Under the pieces are notes generated by a model that searched no databases, was not told where the DNA came from, and worked only from the letters and a program-made list of their open reading frames with translations. DNA of 64,000 nt from AWTP1-13 sp963840075. Its GTDB lineage: Bacteria; Pseudomonadota; Alphaproteobacteria; Rhizobiales; Hyphomicrobiaceae. Both the position numbers and the translations under genes were made by a program. Shown piece by piece: positions 43,646 through 52,582 of the stretch. Numbering within the stretch: the stretch's first letter is position 1; the number at the start of each line of letters is the position of its first letter. The stretch is from NCBI GenBank assembly GCA_963840075.1, contig CAWIXS010000013.1, positions 26,660 to 90,659 on the forward strand. The letters run 5' to 3'.

Positions 43646-44872
43646 TCACACGGGCTCCAAGGCCGACGCGAGCCGCAGCACCACCCGGTCCAGCACCACG
43701 CGGCCCGCCGCCGTCGCGCACACGCGGCTCTCCGCGCGGCGCTCGACGAGCCCGAGAGCGGCAAGCTCCGCCACGGCGCCTTCGCCCGGCATGAAGCCCG
43801 TCAGCGCCGCCAGCCTGTCGAGGTCGATCCCCTCGGTGAGGCGCAGCCCCATCAGCAGGGCCTCGTCGGCCTCCTCGGCAGGGCTCAGCGCCACGGTCTC
43901 GGCGAGGCCGTGGCCGCGGCCTTCCACCAGCGCCGCCCAGCGCTCGGGGTTGCGCTCCGTCGCGGTCGCCTGCCGCACCCCGCCGGCGACGGCCCGGCCG
44001 TGCGCCCCCGGCCCCAGCCCCGCATACTCGCCGTAGCGCCAGTAGAGCAGGTTGTGCCGGCACGCCTCGCCCGGCGCCGCATGGTTGGAGATCTCGTAGG
44101 CGGGCAGCCCCGCCGCCTCGGTCAGCTCCTGCGTCAGCTCAAAGAAGGCATGGGCCCGCTCCTGGTCCGGCACCCTGAGCTTGCCGCGCGCGTGCAACTG
44201 CGCGAACGGCGTGCCCTCCTCGATGGTGAGCTGGTAGAGCGACAGATGCCGCCCGGCGAGCGCCAGCGCCTCTCCCAGCTCGGCGCGCCACGCCTCCAGG
44301 GTCTGCCCTGGCCGCGCATAGATCAGATCGAAGGAGAACCGGTCGAAGGTGCCGCGCGCCACCTCGATGGCGGCGCGCGCCTCGTCCGCCGTGTGCAGCC
44401 GCCCCAGCGTGCGCAGCACCCCGTCGTCGAGCGACTGCACCCCCAGCGAGACCCGGTTCACGCCGGCCGTGCGATAGCCGCGAAAGCGCCCCGCCTCGAC
44501 GCTGGAGGGATTGGCCTCCAGGGTGATCTCGGCATCCCGCTCCACCGTCCACAGCCCCGTGATGGCATCCAGTATGGCCCCCGTCGTGGCCGGGCTCATC
44601 AGCGACGGCGTGCCGCCGCCGAAGAAGATGCTCCCCACGCTGCGGCCCGGTGCAAGCCGGGCCCAATGCTCCAGCTCCTTCAGAAAGGCCGCGCGGAAGC
44701 GCGCCTCGTCGATGCCGCCGGCCCGCACGTGGCTGTTGAAGTCGCAGTAGGGGCACTTGGAGGCACAGAACGGCCAATGCACGTAGACGCCGAAGCCGGC
44801 GTCAGCCTGGCGCGGGACCGAGGCACGCGGCGGTGAACTTGGCGAAGGCGCGGGCGCGGTGGCTGATCGCAT
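43646..44872 (-). CDS. hemW: Radical SAM heme chaperone HemW (coproporphyrinogen III oxidase-like)
   Basis: 408 residues. The radical SAM cluster motif is C36-ASK-C40-PY-C43 in HWPFCASKCPYCDFNSHV, with IFFGGGTPSLMSP for SAM binding and YQLTIEEGTPFAQLHARGKL later. HemW inserts heme into target proteins and lacks a fourth cysteine directly after the CxxxCxxC motif, as here. The first 20 residues overlap the rdgB end by 71 bases; a later start is possible because family homology begins at FGVYVHWPF. Confidence 0.93.
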   Translation of the reverse strand: MRSATAPAPSPSSPPRASVPRQADAGFGVYVHWPFCASKCPYCDFNSHVRAGGIDEARFRAAFLKELEHWARLAPGRSVGSIFFGGGTPSLMSPATTGAILDAITGLWTVERDAEITLEANPSSVEAGRFRGYRTAGVNRVSLGVQSLDDGVLRTLGRLHTADEARAAIEVARGTFDRFSFDLIYARPGQTLEAWRAELGEALALAGRHLSLYQLTIEEGTPFAQLHARGKLRVPDQERAHAFFELTQELTEAAGLPAYEISNHAAPGEACRHNLLYWRYGEYAGLGPGAHGRAVAGGVRQATATERNPERWAALVEGRGHGLAETVALSPAEEADEALLMGLRLTEGIDLDRLAALTGFMPGEGAVAELAALGLVERRAESRVCATAAGRVVLDRVVLRLASALEPV

Positions 44873-45449
44873 GCTTCCTGGCAGGCTCCATCTCGCCGAA
44901 GGTCAGGGTCTCGCCGTCGGCAACGAACACCGGATCATAGCCGAAACCGCGCGTTCCGCGTGGCGGCCAGACGAGCTGGCCATAAACCCGGCCCTCGAAC
45001 ACCTCCTGCGTGCCGTCCGGCCATGCGAGACACAGGGCGCAGGTGAAGTTGGCCCTGCGGTCGCCGGGCGCCAAGCAATCCCGGCTGTGGAGCTCGCGCT
45101 CGATCCGCTCCATGGCGGCCGCAAAATCCTTGTCGGGCCCGGCCCAGCGCGCGGAATAGACGCCCGGCTGGCGGTCCAGACGCTCGACCTCGAGTCCGGA
45201 ATCGTCGCTCAGCACCGGCAGCCCCGCGGCGGCGGCGGCCGCGGCCGCCTTGAGCGCCGCGTTCTCCGCGAAGGTCGAGCCCGTTTCCTCGGGCTCGGGC
45301 AGCCCAAGCTCGGCAGCGCCGACCACCTCGAGCCCGTGCGGAGCGACCAACTCGAGGATCTCGCGCACCTTGCCTGGATTGTGGCTCGCCACCACCAGCC
45401 GCGCGCCGCGTGCGAGGCGGCGGCTCGGCGCCGCACCGGGGTTCGCCAT
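44802..45449 (-). CDS. rdgB: XTP/dITP (non-canonical purine NTP) pyrophosphatase
   Basis: 215 residues of the HAM1/RdgB family, which removes dITP and XTP from the nucleotide pool. The N-terminal substrate loop LVVASHNPGKVREILELVAP, the catalytic VLSDDSGLEVERLDRQPGVY and the C-terminal GFGYDPVFVADG with HAISHRARAFAKF are all present. It lies one base downstream of pepF and overlaps hemW. Confidence 0.95.
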   Translation of the reverse strand: MANPGAAPSRRLARGARLVVASHNPGKVREILELVAPHGLEVVGAAELGLPEPEETGSTFAENAALKAAAAAAAAGLPVLSDDSGLEVERLDRQPGVYSARWAGPDKDFAAAMERIERELHSRDCLAPGDRRANFTCALCLAWPDGTQEVFEGRVYGQLVWPPRGTRGFGYDPVFVADGETLTFGEMEPARKHAISHRARAFAKFTAACLGPAPG

Positions 45450-45450
45450 G

Positions 45451-47298
45451 CTACTCCAGCGCCTCCAGCTCGTCGATCATCGCCTCGATCACGCCCAGGC
45501 CCTTCTGCCAGAAGGCGCGCTGCGTGGCATCGAGCCCGAACGGCTTCAGCAGCTCGGAATGGTGCTTGGAGCCGCCCGCCTCCAGCATGGCGAAGTACTT
45601 CGCCACGAAGCCCGGATGCGCGTCCTGGTAGAGGCCGTAGAGCGAGTTCACCAGGCAGTCGCCGAACGCGTAGGCATAGACGTAGAACGGCGAGTGGATG
45701 AAGTGCAGAACGTAGCACCAGTAGGTCTCGTAGCCCTCGCTGAACTCGATTGCCGGCCCCAGGCTCTCGCCCTGCACCTTGAGCCAGATGCGGCCGAGGT
45801 CGTCGGAGGTGAGCTCGCCCTTCCGGCGCGCCTCGTGCACGCGCCGCTCGAAGGTGTAGAAGGCGATCTGGCGCACGACCGTGTTGATCATGTCCTCCAC
45901 CTTCTGCGCCAGCAGGGCCTTCTTCTCCTTCGGGTCCGTGATCGAGGCGAGCAGCGCCCTGAACGTCAGCATCTCGCCGAACACCGAGGCGGTCTCCGCC
46001 AGCGTCAGCGGCGTGTGCGACAGGAGCGGCCCGAGCGGCGCTGCCAGCGTCTGGTGCACGCCGTGCCCCAGCTCGTGCGCAAGCGTCATCACATCGCGCT
46101 GCTTGCCCTGGTAGTTGAGCAGAATGTAGGGGTGCACGGAGGGCACGGTGGGGTGCGAGAAGGCGCCGGGTGCCTTGCCCTCGCGCACCGGCGCATCGAT
46201 CCAGCGGCGGTCGAAGAACTGCTTGGCGATGCTCGCCATGCGCGGCGCGAACGCGCCGTAGGCGTCCAGCACGGTGGCCTGCGCGTCCGCCCAGGACACG
46301 ACGCGCTGCGGCCTGTCGGGCAGCGGGGCGTTGCGGTCCCAGAAGGCGAGCTTCGTCTTGCCGAGCCACCTGGCCTTCATGGCGTAGTAGCGGTGGGCGG
46401 TGCGGGGATAGGCCTCGCGCACGGCGCTCACCAGGGCCTCCACGACCTCCGGCTCGACGCGGTTGGCAAGATGGCGGCTGTCGGCCACGTCCTTGAACCC
46501 GCGCCAGCGGTCCGAGATCTCCTTGTCCTTGGCGACCGTGTTGATGATCAAGGTGAAGAGGCGGATGTTCTCCTTGAACACCTTGGCCATGGCTTCCGCA
46601 GCGGCCTGCCGTTTCGTTGCATCGGAATGCATCATGAGGCTCAGCGTCGGCTCGAGGGCCAGGGGGGTGGCCTCTCCCTTCACGTCGAACCGCAAGGCCG
46701 CCGTCGTCTCGTCGAAGAGGCGGCTCCAGGCGCCGCGCGAGGTGAGCGCCGTCTCGTGGAACAGCCGCTCCAGGCGCTCCTCCAGCTGGTAGGGCTTCTC
46801 CTTGCGCAGGTCGTCGATCCAGGGCTTGTAGCGTGCCGCCGCCGGCACCTGCAGCGCGCGCTCCAAGAGCGCGTCGTCGAGCTTGTTGAGCTCCAGCTCG
46901 AAGAAGATCAGCTCGGTGCTGATGGCGGTGAGCCGCTCCTGGATGTCACCGTAGAACTTGGCGTTCGCCGGATTGGAGGTATCGCCGGCGTAGAGCAGGC
47001 CCGCAAAGGCGCCGAGCTTGCCCAGGGCCTCGTGCAGGCTCTCGTAGGCGGAAATCGCCTCGCCGAGCTGCGCACCGTCCCGAGCCACCTCGGCGAGCCG
47101 GCCCTCGTAGCGCTCCTTGACGCGCTTCGCCTCGGCGGCGGCTTTGGCCAGGTCGGCCTGGACAGCCTCCGATTGCGGCCCGGGGTAGAGATCGCGCAAG
47201 TCCCAGACCGGCATGTCTCCCAGGGCGTCCGATCGGCCGGGTGGAGCGCCGGGGGCCCCCGCAGTCAACGTCCGCTTCGTCTCGCTCTGACCATCCAT
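45451..47298 (-). CDS. pepF: M3 family oligoendopeptidase F
   Basis: 615 residues from ATG 47298 (MDGQSETKRTLTAG). The zinc site is HELGH in MTLAHELGHGVHQTLAAPLG near residue 405, with the distal glutamate in LAETASVFGEML. The N-terminal helical domain begins WDLRDLYPGPQSEAV. It hydrolyses peptides in the cytoplasm. An upstream open frame to 47511 covers a repeat and lacks homology. The gene is intact. Confidence 0.93.
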   Translation of the reverse strand: MDGQSETKRTLTAGAPGAPPGRSDALGDMPVWDLRDLYPGPQSEAVQADLAKAAAEAKRVKERYEGRLAEVARDGAQLGEAISAYESLHEALGKLGAFAGLLYAGDTSNPANAKFYGDIQERLTAISTELIFFELELNKLDDALLERALQVPAAARYKPWIDDLRKEKPYQLEERLERLFHETALTSRGAWSRLFDETTAALRFDVKGEATPLALEPTLSLMMHSDATKRQAAAEAMAKVFKENIRLFTLIINTVAKDKEISDRWRGFKDVADSRHLANRVEPEVVEALVSAVREAYPRTAHRYYAMKARWLGKTKLAFWDRNAPLPDRPQRVVSWADAQATVLDAYGAFAPRMASIAKQFFDRRWIDAPVREGKAPGAFSHPTVPSVHPYILLNYQGKQRDVMTLAHELGHGVHQTLAAPLGPLLSHTPLTLAETASVFGEMLTFRALLASITDPKEKKALLAQKVEDMINTVVRQIAFYTFERRVHEARRKGELTSDDLGRIWLKVQGESLGPAIEFSEGYETYWCYVLHFIHSPFYVYAYAFGDCLVNSLYGLYQDAHPGFVAKYFAMLEAGGSKHHSELLKPFGLDATQRAFWQKGLGVIEAMIDELEALE

Positions 47299-47627
47299 GC
47301 GATGTCTCCCGGCCGCCCGCTCCGGCGGCAGTGTTGGCGCTCGGGTGGGAGTCAGACCCCGCGGCGCAACGTCCCGTTTCAACGCCGACGGATCGGCGCG
47401 GTTCTGACCCCCTCCTCTATTTGGCGGCCCGGGTGGCGATAGCAAGACCGTAACCAGGACGCACAGTTCGGCGTGGGGCGCGCCGTATTCGGCCGCCGCG
47501 AAAGAATGCATTTACCCAATTGGAGCAATGTTTGCCCCGGACGGCAGCGGCCGGTGCCGCCGGCTCGTCACGGATCGTTCGCGGGGGCGGTCCTTGGTCC
47601 AGTAGGGTAGAGTTGAGTCTCCAGTCA
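47299..47627. other. Intergenic region between pepF and the response regulator gene, with a degenerate GTCAGACCCC element
   Basis: 329 bases between divergent genes. At 47350-47412 there is GTCAGACCCCGCG followed about 30 bases on by CGCGGTTCTGACCCCC, an imperfect inverted pair related to the elements at 52441 and 59779. A G-rich run GTTCGCGGGGGCGGTCC (47577-47593) precedes the response regulator. No gene is seen. Confidence 0.5.
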
Positions 47628-49106
<1,479 letters not shown>

Positions 49107-49164
49107 TGCATGAGAACGCGGAGGCTCGGGCTGCGCCGCCGCGAAGCGTCAAAGCCTTGGCCCG

Positions 49165-50505
49165 ATGCGGAATCCAGGGTTGGCGCCCGATCCGCCTCGC
49201 CCCGATATTGCCGCAGTGGACGGGTCCAATGCAGCGATTCGGGCCTCCGATGGCGTTGCCGGCCTCGCGCCCGGCAGATCGACAGGTTGCCCTGTGGGGG
49301 ACTCGCGAGACCAGGCCGCCGCCGCATCGACGGGGCGCGTCGCTGGACAAAGTTGGGGGACGAGCACGTTGCTGGCGCGCTACCGGGCATCGGCTGCCGC
49401 TGCCGTCGCTTTCGCGCTCGCTCTGCTCGTCGGCGCCCCCGCCCCCGCGGCCGGTCCGACGCGCACGCTCTCGCTCTACAACATACACACCAAGGAGACC
49501 GTGACCGTCGTCTACAAGATGGACGGCAAATTCGTCCCTGCCGAGATGGAGAAGATCAACTGGATCCTGCGCGACTGGCGCAGGGACGAGACGACCACCA
49601 TGGACCCGGAGCTGGTCGACCTGCTGTGGGAGATTCACGCCGAGCTCGGCTCGAAGGCGCCCATCCACATCATCTCGGGCTACCGCTCGCGTGCCACCAA
49701 CGACATGCTGCGCCGCACGGTGGGCGGCCAGGCAAGCCAAAGCCGGCACATCCTCGGCAAGGCCGCCGACGTGCACTTCCCGGATATCCCCTTGAAGAAG
49801 CTGCGCTACTCGGCGCTGGTCCGGGAGAAGGGCGGTGTCGGCTACTATCCGACCTCCGCCATCCCGTTCGTCCATGTCGATATCGACCGGCCCCGCGCCT
49901 GGCCGCGCCTGCCGCGCGCAGAGCTGGCGCTCCTGTTCCCCAGCGGCCGCACCCAGCACTTGCCCGCCGACGGCGAGCCCATCGACAAGGACGACGTGCG
50001 CGAGGCGCGCGCCAAGCACAAGGAGCTGGCGGAGCAGGTGGCGGCCTTCCATGCCGGCCGCGGCAAGCAACAGCCGCCGCCCGTGCATACCGCTGCGCTC
50101 ATCCCGCCCGTGCCGAAGCTGGTGAGCCCGCCGAAGCTCGCCCAGCGCCCGCCGCCGACGAGCCACCAAGAGCACCAGGCCAGCGTGGTGACCGCGCCTG
50201 AATACGACGAGGAGCACCCCGAGGAGCTGTCCTACCGCCCGTTTCCGATCGCGCCGTTCCTGACGGCCACTGCGTCGGTCGACGATCCCGCGCTCGCCGT
50301 CATGGTGCATCCCGACCTCGGCAAGGTCCTGGAGCTGATGGACCAGGAGTACGTCACCCCGCCGTTGCGGCTGCGGCCCGGCCAGCACGAGGCGCAGCGC
50401 CTGTGGGCCCAGCAGATGAAGGGCGAGGCGGTCGACCTGTCGGTGCTGAGCGACGCCGGCGACACCGCGCGCCAGGGCCGCAAGGTCGCGACCAAGCCGC
50501 AGTAG
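49165..50505 (+). CDS. DUF882 (peptidase M15-like, YcbK type) exported protein
   Basis: 446 residues from ATG 49165, with an extended N-terminus. A hydrophobic export segment lies at about residues 75-95 (AAAAVAFALALLVGAPAPAAG), so a later start near 49370 is also plausible. The M15-like metal site is visible in IISGYRSRATNDMLRRTVGG, SRHILGKAADVHFPDIPL and IPFVHVDIDRPRAWPRLPRA. These proteins probably trim peptidoglycan peptides. The C-terminal 200 residues are Pro-rich and unassigned. Confidence 0.85.
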   Translation: MRNPGLAPDPPRPDIAAVDGSNAAIRASDGVAGLAPGRSTGCPVGDSRDQAAAASTGRVAGQSWGTSTLLARYRASAAAAVAFALALLVGAPAPAAGPTRTLSLYNIHTKETVTVVYKMDGKFVPAEMEKINWILRDWRRDETTTMDPELVDLLWEIHAELGSKAPIHIISGYRSRATNDMLRRTVGGQASQSRHILGKAADVHFPDIPLKKLRYSALVREKGGVGYYPTSAIPFVHVDIDRPRAWPRLPRAELALLFPSGRTQHLPADGEPIDKDDVREARAKHKELAEQVAAFHAGRGKQQPPPVHTAALIPPVPKLVSPPKLAQRPPPTSHQEHQASVVTAPEYDEEHPEELSYRPFPIAPFLTATASVDDPALAVMVHPDLGKVLELMDQEYVTPPLRLRPGQHEAQRLWAQQMKGEAVDLSVLSDAGDTARQGRKVATKPQ

Positions 50506-50678
50506 GGCAGGCCCTCGCCGCAGGCGCGATTCCCCTCCCCGTCGCGCCGAAGGCGCGCCACTGGCAGGCGAGGAGGGGCTAGCGGTGGGGAGACTTCCAA
50601 CCTCGGGTATTGCGGGGGATCGGCGCCTGCCAACGGTCGGTTACGCGCTGGCGCGTAACCCACCCTATGCCTACCCCG
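50506..50678. repeat. C/G-rich repeat between the DUF882 gene and gapR
   Basis: CCCCTCCCCGTCGCGCCGAAGG, in two parts CCCCTCCCCG and GCGCCGAAGGCGCGC, is followed by GAGGAGGGG. This is the same building block as the first half of 39286-39344. A further inverted pair GTTACGCGCTGGCGCGTAAC occurs at 50640-50659 and could act as a terminator-like hairpin for both convergent genes. Confidence 0.5.
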
Positions 50679-50966
50679 CTACTCCGCCGCCTCCAGGGCG
50701 GGCTCGGGCGCCGGCGCTTCGTCGAGCATGCCCAGCGCGTGCAGGTAGACGGAGAGGATCGAGTCCTCCTCCTGGCGCTCGGTCTGGCTCTTCTTGCGCA
50801 GCGAGATCACCTTGCGCATGGCCTTCACGTCGAAGCCCATCGCCTTGGCCTCGGCGAACTTGTCCCGGATGTCGCCGGCGAGCGCCTTCTTCTCCTCCTC
50901 CAGCCGCTCGACCTGCTCGATCAGCTGGCGCAGCTGCTTCTGCGCCGAGGACTGCAACGTGGTCAT
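50679..50966 (-). CDS. gapR: GapR family DNA-binding protein (DUF2312)
   Basis: 95 residues with two predicted coiled-coil helices (LRQLIEQVERLEEEKKALAG) and the conserved core AEAKAMGFDVKAMRKVISLR followed by ERQEEDSILSVYLHALGML. GapR of Caulobacter is an essential nucleoid protein that encircles overtwisted DNA ahead of polymerases and stimulates topoisomerases. Length and core agree with the family. The Ala/Pro/Glu tail is slightly extended. Confidence 0.92.
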   Translation of the reverse strand: MTTLQSSAQKQLRQLIEQVERLEEEKKALAGDIRDKFAEAKAMGFDVKAMRKVISLRKKSQTERQEEDSILSVYLHALGMLDEAPAPEPALEAAE

Positions 50967-51163
50967 GATCTACCCCCGCGGATTGACTTGGGCGCGCTGT
51001 GCCCGCTCGCGAGCGCCGGCGGCGTTGTCCCTCCCACTCGGCGCGCGCGGACGCTAGCCCGCGGCCGTGGGCGACTTCAAGGCGCGGCGCACGGCCATCC
51101 AGAGGTTTTTGTCGGGGATGGCCTTCATCTCGACAGAAAGGCGAATTGCACGGCCGAGCGGAA

Positions 51164-51592
51164 TCACGCCTTGGGCCACAGCACCATCTGCGTGCATCTG
51201 AACTGGGCGATCGGCTTGTCCACGCCCTCGGGCGTCACCGTCGCGTCCCACACCTGCGTGGTCCGTCCCTGGTGCAGGGGTCGCGCCACGCACACGATGG
51301 TGCCCTCGCGCACCGAGCCGAAGAAGTTGCTCTTGAGCTCGATGGTGGTGAAGCCGGCAGCGCCCTCGGGCAGGGCCATCACCGTGCCGTAGCCGCAGCA
51401 GGTGTCGGCGAGCGTCACCACCGTGCCGGCGTGCAGATAGCCGTTGGGCGCGATCAGCGCCTTGCGCACCGCCACCCTGGCGACGACCTCCTGCGGCCCC
51501 ACCTTGACGAAGACGAGCCCCAGATGCCCCGGCAGGTGCTCGGCGCCCGCCGCGTTCCACTCCTCCGGCGTCCGCAGATGTCTGATGCTCAT
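51164..51592 (-). CDS. PaaI-type hotdog-fold thioesterase
   Basis: 142 residues. The hotdog fold is indicated by ALIAPNGYLHAGTVVTLADT, where the catalytic-type acidic residue follows the HAG motif, and TIELKSNFFGSVREGTIVC. PaaI-like enzymes hydrolyse aryl- or acyl-CoA thioesters; the substrate is unknown. It is flanked downstream by a 197-base non-coding gap to gapR and upstream by a GTCAGACCC palindrome. Confidence 0.88.
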   Translation of the reverse strand: MSIRHLRTPEEWNAAGAEHLPGHLGLVFVKVGPQEVVARVAVRKALIAPNGYLHAGTVVTLADTCCGYGTVMALPEGAAGFTTIELKSNFFGSVREGTIVCVARPLHQGRTTQVWDATVTPEGVDKPIAQFRCTQMVLWPKA

Positions 51593-51606
51593 CGTTCCTC
51601 CGGATC

Positions 51607-51633
51607 GGTGTCAGACCCGCCGGGCCTGACACC
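51607..51633. repeat. Single GTCAGACCC palindrome
   Basis: 27 bases with arms GGTGTCAGACCC and GGGCCTGACACC (one mismatch). It lies 15 bases upstream of the thioesterase start, so on that strand it would form a hairpin in the 5' leader. Confidence 0.85.
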
Positions 51634-51639
51634 ACTCTT

Positions 51640-51775
51640 ACTCGTCATCCCGGACGAAGCGATGCGAGCCAAAGGCGAGCAGCGCTTCGAGCCGGGACCT
51701 CCTGAGGTGAGACTTGTTGCGGGAGGTCCCGGACAGCCTCGCCTGCGGCTCGGCTTCCGGGATGACGGGTGGATT
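51640..51775. repeat. GTCATCCCGG-type intergenic inverted repeat
   Basis: The outer arms CGTCATCCCGGA and TCCGGGATGACG enclose an inner inverted pair GGGACCTCC and GGAGGTCCC. This is a common type of intergenic repeat in alphaproteobacteria. The left half resembles the sequence at the start of the antitoxin gene at 30369-30418. Confidence 0.75.
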
Positions 51776-52353
51776 TACCTGCGCTCGCCGGCCCAGGGTA
51801 GCATGCGCGCGAGCACGCCGTCGCCCCTGATGAGCCAGTGCAGCACGACGGCCGCGCCGACGTGCATGGCGATGAGCGCCACGGTCAGATAGGACAGGTA
51901 CTTGTGCAGCATGAGCACCCGCCCGGCCGCTTCCGTATTCTGCGCCGCCAGCGCCGGGATGGTGGCGATGCCGAACACGTCGCGGGCGCCGTAGAGGGAG
52001 ATGCCGAGCCAGCCGACGATGGGCACCACCATCAGCAGGAGATAGAGCGACCAGTGGGTGGCGTGCGAGGCGGCCTTCTGCCACAAGGTGATGGTCGGCT
52101 CGTCGGCGGGCGCGCCATGCACGAGGCGGTAGGCGAGCCGCGCGAGGACGAGGGCGAGGATGACGAGGCCCAGCGCCTTGTGCGAGCTGTAGAGGGCGTT
52201 GGTGAGCCCGTCCCAGATGTTCTGCACGTTGCCCCGATAGGCCATGTAGAGGCCCACCGGCACCTGGATGGCCAGCAGCGCCACCGTCCACCAGTGGAAG
52301 TGGCGGGCGCCCGTCGAATAGGTCGTTTCCCGCACCTGCAAGTCGGACGCCAT
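51775..52353 (-). CDS. Cytochrome b561 family protein
   Basis: 192 residues with four membrane segments and histidines placed for two hemes: RHFHWWTVALLAIQVPVGLY, SSHKALGLVILALVLARLAY, HATHWSLYLLLMVVPIVGWL and LHKYLSYLTVALIAMHVGAA. It is a di-heme b-type cytochrome (CybB group) that moves electrons between quinol and periplasmic acceptors such as superoxide. It stands alone and is intact. Confidence 0.92.
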   Translation of the reverse strand: MASDLQVRETTYSTGARHFHWWTVALLAIQVPVGLYMAYRGNVQNIWDGLTNALYSSHKALGLVILALVLARLAYRLVHGAPADEPTITLWQKAASHATHWSLYLLLMVVPIVGWLGISLYGARDVFGIATIPALAAQNTEAAGRVLMLHKYLSYLTVALIAMHVGAAVVLHWLIRGDGVLARMLPWAGERR

Positions 52354-52440
52354 GGCGTTTCCCTCCGGTTCACGGGCAGGCGCCGTCCTGTGCCAGCCTG
52401 CCCTTTGCCCAAGTCGCGCGTTATATACGACACGGGTGCG

Positions 52441-52566
52441 GGGTCAGATGCCAAGAAGAGGTTCTGACGAAGTCAGACCCCTCGCCTCCGAGGTCTGTTC
52501 TAAACTCCGGCGTCTCGGCGAGGGGTCTGACCCCGAAAACCCCGAAAACCGTGGGGTCTGACCCCC
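52441..52566. repeat. Compound GTCAGACCCCTCGCC element
   Basis: GTCAGACCCCTCGCC at 52472-52486 and GGCGAGGGGTCTGAC at 52517-52531 are perfect inverted 15-mers. They are flanked by GGGGTCAGATGCC on the left and TGGGGTCTGACCCCCC on the right. It is related to but longer than the 27-nt palindromes and resembles 59779-59857. It lies just upstream of the YfhO-like gene. Confidence 0.85.
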
Positions 52567-52582
52567 CGCAACAAGACGGCCC

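Noticed and set aside
51060..51163. Additional coding sequence following the thioesterase gene
   Set aside because: An open frame exists in another phase, but it has no start signal and no recognisable family; too short to support.
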